Below are positions 25,408 through 35,070 of a stretch of DNA of 64,000 nt, piece after piece (positions within the stretch are counted from its first letter, which is position 1; each line of letters opens with the position of its first letter). Location: positions 47,045 to 111,044 of the forward strand of contig CAMLDI010000008.1 of assembly GCA_946478845.1 (NCBI GenBank). The letters run 5' to 3'. Both the position numbers and the translations under genes were made by a program. Origin of the DNA: an uncultured Paenibacillaceae bacterium. GTDB taxonomy: Bacteria > Bacillota > Bacilli > Aneurinibacillales > Aneurinibacillaceae. The notes beneath the pieces are model-generated. The model saw nothing but the letters and a program-made list of their open reading frames with translations. It was not told the origin of the DNA and made no database searches.

Positions 25408-25851
25408 ATGGCAGATAAGAAAGATCGTGAAAGAATTTTTGAATTATCGAGAGAAATCGCTAATTTAATTGCTGAATCTGAAGAAATTGAACGCTTTAAA
25501 CAAGCTGAGAAAAAAATTAGTGCTCATATGCGGGTGCAAGAATTAATTACTGATTTAAAGAAAAAACAAAAAAAAGTAGTGGCTTTAGAATATAATCGGA
25601 ATTATGAAGCCATTCCACCATTAGAAAAGGAAATGGAGGCTATTCAAGAAGAATTGGACTCTATTCCTGTAGTGCAAGAATTTAAACAAACACAGATTGA
25701 AATTGATGAATTGCTTCAGTTAGTATCCAGTATTATTGGGAATACCTTATCAAAAAATGTGATTGTATCAACAGGGGGAGACCCTTTATATAATGACACA
25801 GGATATGAAAAAGCTATTCCGCCAAATTCTTGTGCCAACCATAAACATTAA
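25408..25851 (+). CDS. ricA: RicA (YmcA), subunit of the Y-complex
   Basis: A helical YlbF/YmcA-family protein. In Bacillus subtilis RicA works with RicF and RicT to direct RNase Y processing and promotes sporulation, biofilm and competence. The helical part (about 5-115) contains REIANLIAESEEIERFKQAEK and a long amphipathic helix. A short tail, STGGDPLYNDTGYEK, ends with a single Cys near the C-terminus. It lies between miaB and cotE, exactly as ymcA does in Bacillus subtilis. RNase Y is encoded about 16 kb upstream in this window. Confidence 0.88.
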   Translation: MADKKDRERIFELSREIANLIAESEEIERFKQAEKKISAHMRVQELITDLKKKQKKVVALEYNRNYEAIPPLEKEMEAIQEELDSIPVVQEFKQTQIEIDELLQLVSSIIGNTLSKNVIVSTGGDPLYNDTGYEKAIPPNSCANHKH

Positions 25852-25865
25852 TCAATTAATTCCAA

Positions 25866-25911
25866 AAAAGGACGGAAGAAAGAAAAATTTCTTCTGTCCT
25901 TTTCTTTTTTT
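25866..25911 (+). terminator. Terminator after ricA
   Basis: A 16-bp stem with one G:T pair (25866-25881 with 25888-25903) runs into CTTTTTTT. Confidence 0.9.
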
Positions 25912-25932
25912 GCACCCGTGACGAAAGCCCTG

Positions 25933-25940
25933 CATACAAT
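25933..25940 (+). promoter_or_regulatory. Possible mother-cell sigma (SigE/SigK) -10 element of cotE
   Basis: CATACAAT lies 36 nt before the cotE start and matches the SigE -10 CATACAnT. No clear -35 partner is seen, so this is tentative. cotE is SigE- and SigK-controlled in Bacillus subtilis. Confidence 0.35.
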
Positions 25941-25975
25941 TGTACAGAAACGTTGTATGGAGGTGGTAATAAACC

Positions 25976-26521
25976 ATGTCAGATAAAGACTATCAAGTCC
26001 GGGAAATCCTTACAAAAGCGGTATGTGGGAAAGGTCGTAAATTTTCACAAGCGACTCATACCGTAACCCCTAATAACAAAACAGCGACAATCCTGGGTGC
26101 GTGGGTCATTAATCACACTTATCGAGCAGATCTTGTGGGAGAAACTGTAGAAGTATACGGGTCCTATGAAATGAATATATGGTACTCCTATAATAACAAT
26201 ACGGAAACAACAGTATTAAAAGAAACAGTTAAATTCGTAGATGTGATTCCTCTTTCATATTATGACAGTAATTGCAAAGGGGATATTGAAGTAACAGCCC
26301 ATGCCTCTCAAGAGCCTAGTTGCATCGAAGCACAGGTGACAGGATCCGGCAAAATCGTAGTGACAGTGGAAAGGGAATACACGGTAGAAGTTCTTGGCGA
26401 AACCAAACTTTGCGTTGTTGTAACAGATGCTTGCGACTACGATTACAAATATGACTCTTATGTTGACTTTGACGAATTAACAGATTTCGAAGATTTAGAT
26501 CCAGGAATCATGCGGGGATAA
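25976..26521 (+). CDS. cotE: CotE, outer spore coat morphogenetic protein
   Basis: CotE directs assembly of the outer coat around the forespore. The 181-aa protein begins REILTKAVCGKGRKFSQATH and continues with GAWVINHTYRADLVGETVEV and GSYEMNIWYSYNNNTETTVL, all typical of the family. The C-terminal tail is strongly acidic and aromatic (DYDYKYDSYVDFDELTDFED), as in Bacillus CotE. GGAGGTGG precedes the ATG and a terminator follows. Position between ricA and mutS is conserved. Confidence 0.95.
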   Translation: MSDKDYQVREILTKAVCGKGRKFSQATHTVTPNNKTATILGAWVINHTYRADLVGETVEVYGSYEMNIWYSYNNNTETTVLKETVKFVDVIPLSYYDSNCKGDIEVTAHASQEPSCIEAQVTGSGKIVVTVEREYTVEVLGETKLCVVVTDACDYDYKYDSYVDFDELTDFEDLDPGIMRG

Positions 26522-26544
26522 AGGAACAGTCATCCCTGTATAAC

Positions 26545-26572
26545 GGGAGGTTGGCCTCCCTTTTTCTTTTTT
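26545..26572 (+). terminator. Terminator after cotE
   Basis: GGGAGG pairs with CCTCCC around TTGG, followed by a long T-run. The stem is only 6 bp but GC-rich. Confidence 0.75.
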
Positions 26573-26618
26573 TACACTATATCTTCCTCACCTTAAGAAA
26601 TAGAAAGGAAGCGTACGT

Positions 26619-28049
26619 ATGTCATGTTTCCTCTTGTATCCTTATAATACTGATCAACTAAAAAACATTGAATGGATCCGTTCTTTCTTTCCTATGGAAG
26701 CGGGTTCCAAGCTTCCCTTTTCCCTACCCTCATTGGTCATCCAATGGGGGAATGGGGGATTATCAGGAAATCAGAGAGGGACTGTAGTCTTAAATGGATC
26801 TGAAGCATACCAGTGTGCAACTCGTCCCATTTATCGCGATCGTATTTTATCGTTAAATGGAATCCCTGTTGCATCTGCTATGAAACAGGATGGAGGAACG
26901 CCCACCCTACGTCGGTATTTTGCTTTTGTTTTTCAACAGGATGTATTGGGGCTTTTCCGTTCTAATGGGAAACAAATTTGGATGCATAATCGTCCTACTA
27001 ATTTCAAAGAAGATTACGAAGAAGTGGAACAAGACCTGAAGAACCGGGAAATCCGTAAAGTGGTTCATTATGCCCTTCGAAGCATTTATGCCTTAGGCCT
27101 TGATTTTGGCGGGGTGTTTATTGGGGTAAATCAGCAAGGGAAAATGAGGATCCTGGAAGTTCGCCCCATGGTTAACCTTAATGAAGTCCTTGCTCGCCGC
27201 TTCGTAAAAAGCGTGCAACGTTTTATTAAGACCTATTTTATTCTTCATCCTGAGCAGGTTATGCTAGGTGCTGACCCGGAATTTGTCCTAAAAGATGAAA
27301 AGGGTGAACCTGTCATGGCTTCTAACTTTTTTCCCCGACGGGGGATGGTAGGGTGTGACCAGGTTATTTTACGTACCGATGAATCCCAGACCCAGCTTCC
27401 TCTAGCAGAACTTCGCCCCTCTCCTTCTGTTGAACCTGAAAAACTATTTAAAAATATTTATGTAGCGATGGTATTAGGGGCTCGTAAAATTAACAATCCA
27501 GATATCCATTGGTTAGCAGGAGGAATGCCTCTGGAAGGGTATCCGATTGGAGGGCATATTCATTTTAGCCGAATTGAATTAAACTCTCAATTTTTACGTA
27601 TTCTTGATAATTACCTGGCACTCCCTTTATCTATTTTAGAAAGTGAACAATCTCGCAAACGCCGGCCCAGGTATGGTTATTTAGGGGATTTCCGCAGGCA
27701 ATTCCATGGGGGATTTGAATATCGCACTTTACCCAGCTGGCTAGTGTCTCCTACGGTGACCCGTGGGGTCCTTGCTCTGGCTAAATTATTGGCTCTCCAT
27801 TATAAAAATTTGCGAAAACTGCCTCTGCAAGAGGCAAGTGTGCAAGAAGCTTTTTATGAAGGGAAAAAAGATGAATTGATGCAGTTGTTGCCAAGGTTAT
27901 GGCGAGATTTAGAAGCTTTACCTTCCTATTACCGTTATGCAAAATTTTTAAACCCCTTTAAGCAAGCATTGTTGGATGGGATGGAATGGGATGAAAACGA
28001 GGACATTCGCAAAGGGTGGAAGTTACCTGATTCCATAGGTATGTTATAA
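26619..28049 (+). CDS. Putative amidoligase (phiEco32-like COOH-NH2 ligase type 2) with partial ATP-grasp-like N-terminus
   Basis: The C-terminal half (about 215-440) carries the carboxylate-amine ligase motifs: MLGADPEFVLKDEKGEP, PLAELRPSPS, GGHIHFSRIEL and GFEYRTLPSWL, a glutamine-synthetase/GCS-type fold in recalled family descriptions. The N-terminal half has VIQWGNGG and, near 160-190, LGLDFGGVFIGV...ILEVRPMVNL, like the last strands of an ATP-grasp domain. The catalysed bond is presumably an isopeptide or gamma-glutamyl-type amide, but the substrates are unknown. It sits between cotE and mutS, which suggests a role in the spore coat or mother cell. It ends just before mutS. Confidence 0.7.
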   Translation: MSCFLLYPYNTDQLKNIEWIRSFFPMEAGSKLPFSLPSLVIQWGNGGLSGNQRGTVVLNGSEAYQCATRPIYRDRILSLNGIPVASAMKQDGGTPTLRRYFAFVFQQDVLGLFRSNGKQIWMHNRPTNFKEDYEEVEQDLKNREIRKVVHYALRSIYALGLDFGGVFIGVNQQGKMRILEVRPMVNLNEVLARRFVKSVQRFIKTYFILHPEQVMLGADPEFVLKDEKGEPVMASNFFPRRGMVGCDQVILRTDESQTQLPLAELRPSPSVEPEKLFKNIYVAMVLGARKINNPDIHWLAGGMPLEGYPIGGHIHFSRIELNSQFLRILDNYLALPLSILESEQSRKRRPRYGYLGDFRRQFHGGFEYRTLPSWLVSPTVTRGVLALAKLLALHYKNLRKLPLQEASVQEAFYEGKKDELMQLLPRLWRDLEALPSYYRYAKFLNPFKQALLDGMEWDENEDIRKGWKLPDSIGML

Positions 28050-28079
28050 TATTTTAAAGAAAACTTGGGAGAGAAGAGA

Positions 28080-30710
28080 ATGACCAAATACACTCCAATG
28101 ATCCAACAATATTTAGAAATTAAAGCACGGTACGCCGATGCTTTCCTTTTTTTTCGCTTAGGCGATTTTTATGAAATGTTCTTTGAAGATGCCATTAAAG
28201 CTTCCCGAGAGTTGGAAATTACCCTGACTGGGCGGGATGGTGGGGTAGCAGAAAAAATACCGATGTGTGGGGTGCCCCACCATTCTGCCGAATCATATAT
28301 TTCACGTTTAATTGAAAAAGGCTATCGTGTCGCCATTTGTGAACAGGTAGAAGATCCGAAACAGGCAAAAGGGGTTGTTCGCCGGGAAGTTACCCGGGTT
28401 ATGACACCAGGGACAATCATGGAAGGCAGTTTATTAACGGATAAAGAAAATAATTATTTACTGGCTTTTTATGACCAACAGAATGGGACAGCTCTTGCGG
28501 CCTGTGATATATCTACAGGGGAGTTTTATGCGACAGAAATGCCTGGAGCAGGATCTGGATTGTTTGATGAAATTATTCAGTATCAACCGTCAGAAGTCAT
28601 CTGGCTTCGTGGCGATGAAGAAAACAAAACCAATTGGGTGGAGAAATTTCGCCTGTATGGGATTGCTGTTTGTGAACGCCCTGTACCTGTGATAGAGGGA
28701 GAACCTGAGGCAATGCTAAAATCATGGTTTTCCTCAATTAAACAGGAGAAAATGTGTACCATTGAGATGGCATACGCCATTAAAGGGTTATTAATATATC
28801 TGGAAGAAACCCAGAAACGGTCCATGATCCATTTAAACCGGATTCATTTGTATGAAGGGCAAACCTATATGATGCTGGATCAGTTTACCCGAAGGAATCT
28901 GGAATTAACGGAAACCATTCGGGATAAAGGGAAGAAGGGATCGTTGCTCTGGCTTCTTGACCGAACAGTAACAGCGATGGGTGGGCGCCTTCTTCGCCGC
29001 TGGGTAGACAAGCCATTATTATCTCCCACAGAAATCCAAAAGCGGCAGGAAGCTGTAGGCACTCTGGTTGACCAATGGTTAGGCAGAGATGACCTTTGCC
29101 GCTGGTTGGATGAAGTGTATGATTTGGAGCGATTGGGATCCCGCATTTCCTTCGGCACCGCAAATGCACGAGATTTGGTGCAATTAAAACATTCCTTGCA
29201 AGCCATTCCCCATTTAAAGGAAGCTCTTTTAGCTTTAGAAGGCCGCTCTGAAGCCCTCCATCAGTTGGCCCTGGAGATGGATGAATGCAGAGATCTTGTA
29301 GAAATTATCGACAAAGGCATTGTGGATGATCCTCCTTTGGCCATAAAAGAAGGAGGCCTGATTAAAGAAGGGTATAATGGGTACCTGGATCAATTAAAAA
29401 GGGCAGGTACAGAGGGGAAACAATGGATTGCCAATTTAGAAAGAAAGGAACGAGAAGCCACAGGCATCCGTTCTTTGAAAGTGGGCTATAACAAAGTCTT
29501 TGGTTATTACATAGAAATTACGAAGGCAAACTTGTCTTCCTTGCCTGAAGGGCGATATGAACGAAAACAAACCCTGACCAATGCGGAGCGGTTTGTCACC
29601 CCTGAATTAAAGGAGAAAGAATCTCTAATCTTAGAGGCTGAAGAAAAACGAACGGAATTAGAGTATCAATTGTTTGTGGAGATTCGGGATCGAATCGCCC
29701 GGGAGGTACAGCGGATCCAAAAGCTGGCGGAAAGGGTTGCAGCAGTGGATGTACTTCAATCCTTTGCAAATTTAGCTCAGGAGAAACAATATGTGTGTCC
29801 TGTAATTAAGGATGAAGGCCCTATTAAAATTGTGGATGGCCGCCATCCAGTGGTAGAGGCTGTATTGCAAGGTGATCCTTTTGTGCCCAACCATACAGAC
29901 CTTGATCCGGAAAAACAGCAAATTATTCTTATTACAGGCCCGAATATGGCGGGTAAAAGCACCTATATGAGGCAAGTGGCCCTCATGGTGCTGATGGCAC
30001 AAATCGGTTCTTTTATCCCGGCCAAGGAAGGGGCAATTACACCTGTAGATCGAATTTTCACCCGCATAGGTGCTGCAGACGATTTAACAGGGGGCCAGAG
30101 TACCTTTATGGTCGAAATGAAAGAAATTGAAGTGACATTAAAAAATGCCACACCAAACAGCCTGGTCATTATCGATGAATTAGGGCGGGGAACTTCTACC
30201 ACAGAAGGGATGAGCATTGCCCAGGCCGTCATTGAATATCTTCATGATGAAATTGGCTGCAAAACACTAGTTTCCACCCACTATCATGAATTATCCCATC
30301 TTGAAGGAAACTTAACCCGTTTGAAAAACTATCATATGGCCGTTAATGAAGTGAGAGATACGGTTATTTTTTTAAGAAAGTTAATTGCCGGGCCTGCAGA
30401 CAAAAGCTATGGCATTTATTGCGCTGAAATTGCAGGGTTGCCAGACAAAATTATTGTCCGTGCCCACCAGTTATTGTCGGAATTGACCCAGGGAGATGTA
30501 CAGGCCTCTCTTCTAGTGGTGCAAGAAACGGCTTCAGCTCAGGGAGAACAGCTTGATTTATTTGGAGAACTGGAAGAGAAACCGAAAAAAGCCAGCAAGG
30601 GACATGGGAAAGAAGATAAAATCATTGCAAAACTAAAGGAAGCAGATTTAATTAATATGACACCACTTGAGGCCATGAATTTCCTTTTTGCATTAAAGAA
30701 ACAACTATAA
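28080..30710 (+). CDS. mutS: DNA mismatch repair protein MutS
   Basis: MutS recognises mismatches. The N-terminal mismatch-binding motif is RLGDFYEMFFEDA near residue 27, the ATPase has Walker A TGPNMAGKST near 620, and DELGRGTST follows. ATG at 28080 has a GGGAGAG site and gives 876 aa; a TTG 15 nt earlier lies before the site. The C-terminal part includes EQLDLFGE, resembling the beta-clamp binding peptide QxxLF. mutL follows after 21 nt, so the pair forms an operon. Confidence 0.97.
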   Translation: MTKYTPMIQQYLEIKARYADAFLFFRLGDFYEMFFEDAIKASRELEITLTGRDGGVAEKIPMCGVPHHSAESYISRLIEKGYRVAICEQVEDPKQAKGVVRREVTRVMTPGTIMEGSLLTDKENNYLLAFYDQQNGTALAACDISTGEFYATEMPGAGSGLFDEIIQYQPSEVIWLRGDEENKTNWVEKFRLYGIAVCERPVPVIEGEPEAMLKSWFSSIKQEKMCTIEMAYAIKGLLIYLEETQKRSMIHLNRIHLYEGQTYMMLDQFTRRNLELTETIRDKGKKGSLLWLLDRTVTAMGGRLLRRWVDKPLLSPTEIQKRQEAVGTLVDQWLGRDDLCRWLDEVYDLERLGSRISFGTANARDLVQLKHSLQAIPHLKEALLALEGRSEALHQLALEMDECRDLVEIIDKGIVDDPPLAIKEGGLIKEGYNGYLDQLKRAGTEGKQWIANLERKEREATGIRSLKVGYNKVFGYYIEITKANLSSLPEGRYERKQTLTNAERFVTPELKEKESLILEAEEKRTELEYQLFVEIRDRIAREVQRIQKLAERVAAVDVLQSFANLAQEKQYVCPVIKDEGPIKIVDGRHPVVEAVLQGDPFVPNHTDLDPEKQQIILITGPNMAGKSTYMRQVALMVLMAQIGSFIPAKEGAITPVDRIFTRIGAADDLTGGQSTFMVEMKEIEVTLKNATPNSLVIIDELGRGTSTTEGMSIAQAVIEYLHDEIGCKTLVSTHYHELSHLEGNLTRLKNYHMAVNEVRDTVIFLRKLIAGPADKSYGIYCAEIAGLPDKIIVRAHQLLSELTQGDVQASLLVVQETASAQGEQLDLFGELEEKPKKASKGHGKEDKIIAKLKEADLINMTPLEAMNFLFALKKQL

Positions 30711-30731
30711 CCGTTAAGGGGGGAGATGCAA

Positions 30732-32573
30732 TTGGCAACCATTCAAATTATGGATGAACATCTTGCTAACTTAATTGCAGCCGGGGAAGTGGTGGAACGG
30801 CCCTCCTCTGTTGTGAAAGAGTTAGTGGAAAATGCCATTGATGCGGGAAGTTCCCGTATTGAGATTCATTTGGAAGAAGGAGGATTGAAATCTATTCGCA
30901 TTCGGGATAATGGATGTGGAATGGATGAGATTGATTGCCGTCTTGCTTTTGAACGGCATGCTACTAGCAAATTGAAAAAGGTACGGGAACTCCCCCATAT
31001 CCGAACCCTGGGTTTTCGCGGGGAAGCCCTTCCCAGTATTGCTGCTGTAGCCAGAGTTGAAATAATTAGTAAAACGGAAGAAGCTCTAACAGGAACACGA
31101 ATACTTGTGGCAGGGGGAAAAGAGACCCTTTTTGAACCGGCAGCCTTTCCCAGGGGGACGGAGATCACTGTTTCAGATTTGTTTTACAATACTCCTGCCC
31201 GGTTGAAATATATGAAAACCATCCAAACGGAAATAGGGAATGTATCTGATCTGGTACACCGTCTCTCTCTTTCCCATCCGGAGATTTCCTTTATCTTTAC
31301 CCATAATGGCAAATCTCTATTAAAAACTACAGGGGATGGACAGCTCCTTCATGTCATTGCCCAAATTTATGGTATGCAAGTGGCGCGGAATATGGTATGG
31401 GTGGAAGGTGAAACTCTGGATTTTTCGATTAAAGGCTATGTGGCGAAACCGGAAATTACGAGAGCAGGCCGGGGATATATTTCCACTTTGATCAACGGGC
31501 GCTATATACGCAATATGGGGTTGGTGCAAAGCATCATCAAAGGGTACCATACCCTGCTTCCTATTAATCGCTATCCATTGGTGGTATTATCTCTGGATAT
31601 GGATCCAAGTCTTGTTGATGTGAATGTCCATCCATCTAAATTAGAAGTGCGATTTAGCAAAGAGCAGGAATTGTATGGTTTTGTAGAGGAAACAGTGAAA
31701 AGGGCATGGCACCGCCAGCAGCTGATTCCTGAACCAGAAGCTAAAGTTGACAGAGGGACAGGCAGAGGGACTTCTTTCTCTCAATCAGCCAGGAATGAAT
31801 ATCAACCTTCTATGGATTTTACCTTTTTTGTTCCCGCAAAGCCGGCAGAGGAAATCGAAGAAAGAATACTGCCTCAGGAGGAGTATCTTCCTTCAACTGA
31901 TGCAGATGCCCCTGATCTTTCTGAGGAACTTAATGCCCTAGAAGTATTGGAGAATTCTCTTGCCAGTGAGGAAGTAGAGGAAAGAGAACGGGTGCCAGAG
32001 ATGTATCCTCTTGCCCAGCTCCATGGAACCTATATTTTGGCCCAGAGCCCTGCGGGGTTATATATGATTGACCAGCATGCTGCTCAAGAACGGATTAATT
32101 ATGAATACTTTCTTGGTAAATTAAAGGAAGAAAGGGTGGAAAGCCAGGATTTATTGCTTCCCCTTACTTTTGAATTCACCATAGAAGAAGGAGCAGCTGT
32201 TGAGGAAAATATAGCTTCATTCCGGCAGGTGGGTGTGTTTTTAGAGCCCTTTGGCATTAATACCTATGTTGTTCGTTCCTATCCCTGCTGGTTTCCTGCG
32301 GGACAAGCAGAATCTCTTATTCGTGAGATGGTTGAGATGGTGTTAAGAGGCGGAAAAACCATTGACTCTATAAGATTGAGGGAAGAAGCGGCCATTTCCA
32401 TGTCCTGCAAAAAAGCCATTAAGGCAAACCGCCATTTAACCATAGGGGAAATGGAAGCATTAATTCAAGAATTGCGCAATACCACAACCCCTTTTACTTG
32501 TCCCCATGGGCGACCTATCATTATTCATTTTTCAACCTATGATATTGAAAAGATGTTTAAAAGGATTATGTAG
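30732..32573 (+). CDS. mutL: DNA mismatch repair endonuclease MutL
   Basis: The N-terminal GHKL ATPase has IAAGEVVERPSSVVKELVENA, DNGCGMD and FRGEALPSIAAV. The C-terminal domain has the metal-dependent nicking motif DQHAAQERINYE near residue 447 and the late CPHGRP motif, so this is the endonuclease form found in organisms without MutH. TTG at 30732 gives the family N-terminus MATIQIMDEHLANLIAAGE, 6 nt after AAGGGGGGAG; the in-frame ATG at 30726 abuts that site and is less likely. A low-complexity acidic linker (about 340-430) separates the domains. Confidence 0.95.
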   Translation: MATIQIMDEHLANLIAAGEVVERPSSVVKELVENAIDAGSSRIEIHLEEGGLKSIRIRDNGCGMDEIDCRLAFERHATSKLKKVRELPHIRTLGFRGEALPSIAAVARVEIISKTEEALTGTRILVAGGKETLFEPAAFPRGTEITVSDLFYNTPARLKYMKTIQTEIGNVSDLVHRLSLSHPEISFIFTHNGKSLLKTTGDGQLLHVIAQIYGMQVARNMVWVEGETLDFSIKGYVAKPEITRAGRGYISTLINGRYIRNMGLVQSIIKGYHTLLPINRYPLVVLSLDMDPSLVDVNVHPSKLEVRFSKEQELYGFVEETVKRAWHRQQLIPEPEAKVDRGTGRGTSFSQSARNEYQPSMDFTFFVPAKPAEEIEERILPQEEYLPSTDADAPDLSEELNALEVLENSLASEEVEERERVPEMYPLAQLHGTYILAQSPAGLYMIDQHAAQERINYEYFLGKLKEERVESQDLLLPLTFEFTIEEGAAVEENIASFRQVGVFLEPFGINTYVVRSYPCWFPAGQAESLIREMVEMVLRGGKTIDSIRLREEAAISMSCKKAIKANRHLTIGEMEALIQELRNTTTPFTCPHGRPIIIHFSTYDIEKMFKRIM

Positions 32574-32587
32574 GGGAGCTGCAGAGA

Positions 32588-33859
32588 ATGGATGAAAGAA
32601 TAAAACATTGGGTAGATCTGACAAGAGAAAAATTAGGGTTGTATCGTTATTTTTTACATACGACATTTATTCATAGCTGTATTAATGTTTTTAGTGAAAC
32701 AGAGTATTATTTGCACATGGCATGGTTTCCAGATGATTATAGGGAATCTAATGAAGAAGAGATTAATCCCCCAGGGACGGCTACGGTGGAATTAAATCTT
32801 TTAACGGGAAGATTCAAAAGTATCATTTTTGTAGAGGGAAAAACAGAGACTTCACTTCAATTTCCACAAGAAGACCTTTCTTCTCTCATTCAATGGATTG
32901 AACAAGAAACAGGGTTAATCTACGAAACCCAATTTCAATTTGTAAAACAGGAAGAACAGCGGAGTATTTTCCGTAACTGTTATAAAGGGGTGCCTGTTGC
33001 CCCCTTTGGGGAAATTGAAGTAAGCCTGGATGACCAGGGATATTTATTCTTTTATTCTATTAACGGAATTTTTCCCGCTATAGATGCAGTAGAAGAAGAA
33101 CCCTTTACTCTTACCTTTGATCAATCTTTAATAAAATTGGTTGAGAAAGAAATGAAATTTTATCAATTTCCCTCATCCAGGCAACGGAAGTGGATATCTC
33201 TTTATACATTACAACCTGTTTATATTAGGAATGAAGATCAATCCATTCTTTCTCTTCCAGCCGATCAAAGTGGAGGGGTTTCTGTTTTCATGGATCAACG
33301 GATGGATTGGGATACACCTGAAAAGGAACCTTTTATTCCAAAAAGAGAGGCTAATCCACGGAATTTTGAAGTGACAATGGAAGATGTACTTGCCTGTACC
33401 CCCCATAGGGACATCCAACCCATTACTGACAGGGAGAAAGAACAGGCAGTAGCAGGGGTGCTCACTTTTATGAGAAAAGTGTTTCCTTATGATTCAGGGT
33501 TATGGAAACTGCATGTCCTGCAAAGAGCCCATGGAAAACTCCATGGCGTATTAAAACGGGTTCAAGATGAAGGTTTGTTACGGAGAAAAGTATCTGTGAT
33601 TCTTAACCCTGGTAATTTAGAAGCTCTTGATTATTTTGATAATAAATTTCTGCTAAAAATGTTTGGGCAAGAACCCTCAACAAATCGAATGAATGTAAGT
33701 AAAGAGGAAGCCTTAGAAGGAATACTTTTAAAAACCCAACTGACTCCGGTTTATGTGTACTTCCCAGAAATGAAAAAATACGTGTTATGCGGGAAATTGG
33801 ATTGTCAGTATGGTGTAATGGCTGACAGTGGTGAAGTGGTTTATCTTTCTGATTTATAA
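32588..33859 (+). CDS. Unknown protein resembling YcdB/YcdC-type repeat proteins
   Basis: A 423-aa soluble protein without signal peptide. Its layout suggests PepSY/YcdB-like beta-rich segments: FGEIEVSLDDQGYLFFYSINGIFPAID and YVYFPEMKKYVLCGKLDCQYG, ending in GEVVYLSDL, a typical end of such domains. It starts 14 nt after mutL and could be transcribed with it, but has no evident link to mismatch repair. I cannot assign a function. The next gene follows after about 120 nt. Confidence 0.45.
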   Translation: MDERIKHWVDLTREKLGLYRYFLHTTFIHSCINVFSETEYYLHMAWFPDDYRESNEEEINPPGTATVELNLLTGRFKSIIFVEGKTETSLQFPQEDLSSLIQWIEQETGLIYETQFQFVKQEEQRSIFRNCYKGVPVAPFGEIEVSLDDQGYLFFYSINGIFPAIDAVEEEPFTLTFDQSLIKLVEKEMKFYQFPSSRQRKWISLYTLQPVYIRNEDQSILSLPADQSGGVSVFMDQRMDWDTPEKEPFIPKREANPRNFEVTMEDVLACTPHRDIQPITDREKEQAVAGVLTFMRKVFPYDSGLWKLHVLQRAHGKLHGVLKRVQDEGLLRRKVSVILNPGNLEALDYFDNKFLLKMFGQEPSTNRMNVSKEEALEGILLKTQLTPVYVYFPEMKKYVLCGKLDCQYGVMADSGEVVYLSDL

Positions 33860-33980
33860 ACATTTCTTTTTTTTATGCGTTTGTCATAAAATAGGTATTT
33901 GTCATAGGACAAGAATCCATACCAAGAGAGGGATTTTTAATATGTTATAAGTACATAGATGAAATGAAGGAGGAACTGTA

Positions 33981-34199
33981 TTGTCGAATAATAATGTTTC
34001 CCCTATTTGTAAAATCCTACGTACTTTAGATCCTGGAACCCCTTTTGAAAGCATTACAGTACAAGGGTCAACGAAAGAAGTTCGACTCCTGGCAGCTTTT
34101 GATGAAGAAAACAATATCGCTACCTTTATTCATGCTGATGGCAATCTGGAAATCGTGAACTGTAATGAAATAGGCAGTTTTGAATTGAGAAATGTTTAA
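33981..34199 (+). CDS. Small protein of unknown function, paralogue of the next gene's C-terminal domain
   Basis: TTG at 33981 has AAGGAGGA at 33967. The 72-aa product contains LRTLDPGTPFESITVQG, then NNIATFIHADGNLEIVN and EIGSFEL. The spacing of LNP/LDP, SI-V, the N..A.F strand, IVN/VVN and EIG matches the C-terminal about 75 residues of the convergent gene 34196-34897. This suggests a small beta-rich domain present twice. The two genes' stop codons share the palindrome TTTAA. A spore-surface role is possible but not shown. Confidence 0.55.
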   Translation: MSNNNVSPICKILRTLDPGTPFESITVQGSTKEVRLLAAFDEENNIATFIHADGNLEIVNCNEIGSFELRNV

Positions 34200-34897
34200 A
34201 AGTTTGATGGGATATTAGTAAATCCAATTTCGTGAATTTGTGTAGCGTTCACCACGACAATATTTCGATCCCGCAAGAAATAAACCAGTTGATTTAAAGG
34301 ATTATAACTAATAAATGTGTCCACATTAATAATTGAATCATTGATGACGATAGAGTCTACTTTTGTGCAGGGATTTAGGGAATTTAATAAGTCAATGATA
34401 TTTTTAAATGATGGTTCTATGAGAAATGGGCCATTATGATTTTTTGTGGAATTACCCATTTTCAGATTGGATGCTGACTCTGCTTTTTCTTCTTTGTTTA
34501 TTTTTTCCCTTGGAATGGGTACGTTCTCCTCAGTGTTCCTTTTTTGATTTAAAAAGTGATTCAAGAGGGAGTCATGCTGAGCAATTTTTTCATAAATTTC
34601 TGCAGAAATATTTTTTTGTTCCTCAACCTGTGAAAATAAGTAGTCCATTAATTGATGTTGTGTTTCAGCAAATTTTTTCGTTTTTTTGATTGAATGATTT
34701 TGCACAATTTTAATATCCTTAACAAGAAAGGGTGTATCTTTCCCTTTCTTTTCTTTTTTCTTTTGTTTTAGGGAATGATTTTTTGTGGATTTAACTTTTT
34801 TTGTTTTTTTGGTTTTACTGGTTTTTACTTTAGGCTTTGGCAATGAATCAAAGGGTGGAAGATATGCGGGTGATCGGCGTAATAAATTTCGACCCAT
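34196..34897 (-). CDS. Lysine-rich protein with C-terminal domain shared with the convergent small gene
   Basis: A 233-aa protein. The N-terminal third is extremely basic and repetitive (KTSKTKKTKKVKSTK, KQKKKEKKGK), the middle is a probable coiled coil (about 75-130), and the C-terminal domain (about 160-230) has LLNSLNPCTKVDSIVIND, FISYNPLNQLVYFL and NIVVVNATQIHEIGF, the same pattern as the protein at 33981. The ATG at 34897 has AAAGGAGTT. The Lys-rich head is reminiscent of spore coat proteins such as CotO or CotG-like proteins, but I do not recognise the family. Confidence 0.55.
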   Translation of the reverse strand: MGRNLLRRSPAYLPPFDSLPKPKVKTSKTKKTKKVKSTKNHSLKQKKKEKKGKDTPFLVKDIKIVQNHSIKKTKKFAETQHQLMDYLFSQVEEQKNISAEIYEKIAQHDSLLNHFLNQKRNTEENVPIPREKINKEEKAESASNLKMGNSTKNHNGPFLIEPSFKNIIDLLNSLNPCTKVDSIVINDSIINVDTFISYNPLNQLVYFLRDRNIVVVNATQIHEIGFTNIPSNF

Positions 34898-35070
34898 ATT
34901 TCTTAACTCCTTTATATTGAATCTTTTTTATCATATGCATTGGCAGGAAAATGGGTGAATGCCCATAACAATTCCTCGGGGTTAACCATGATATAATGTA
35001 TTTGAAACTTTTTTCTTTTTTTATCGTAAAATTTTTTGTGGTTGAAACGATTCATATTGGGGGGAATACG

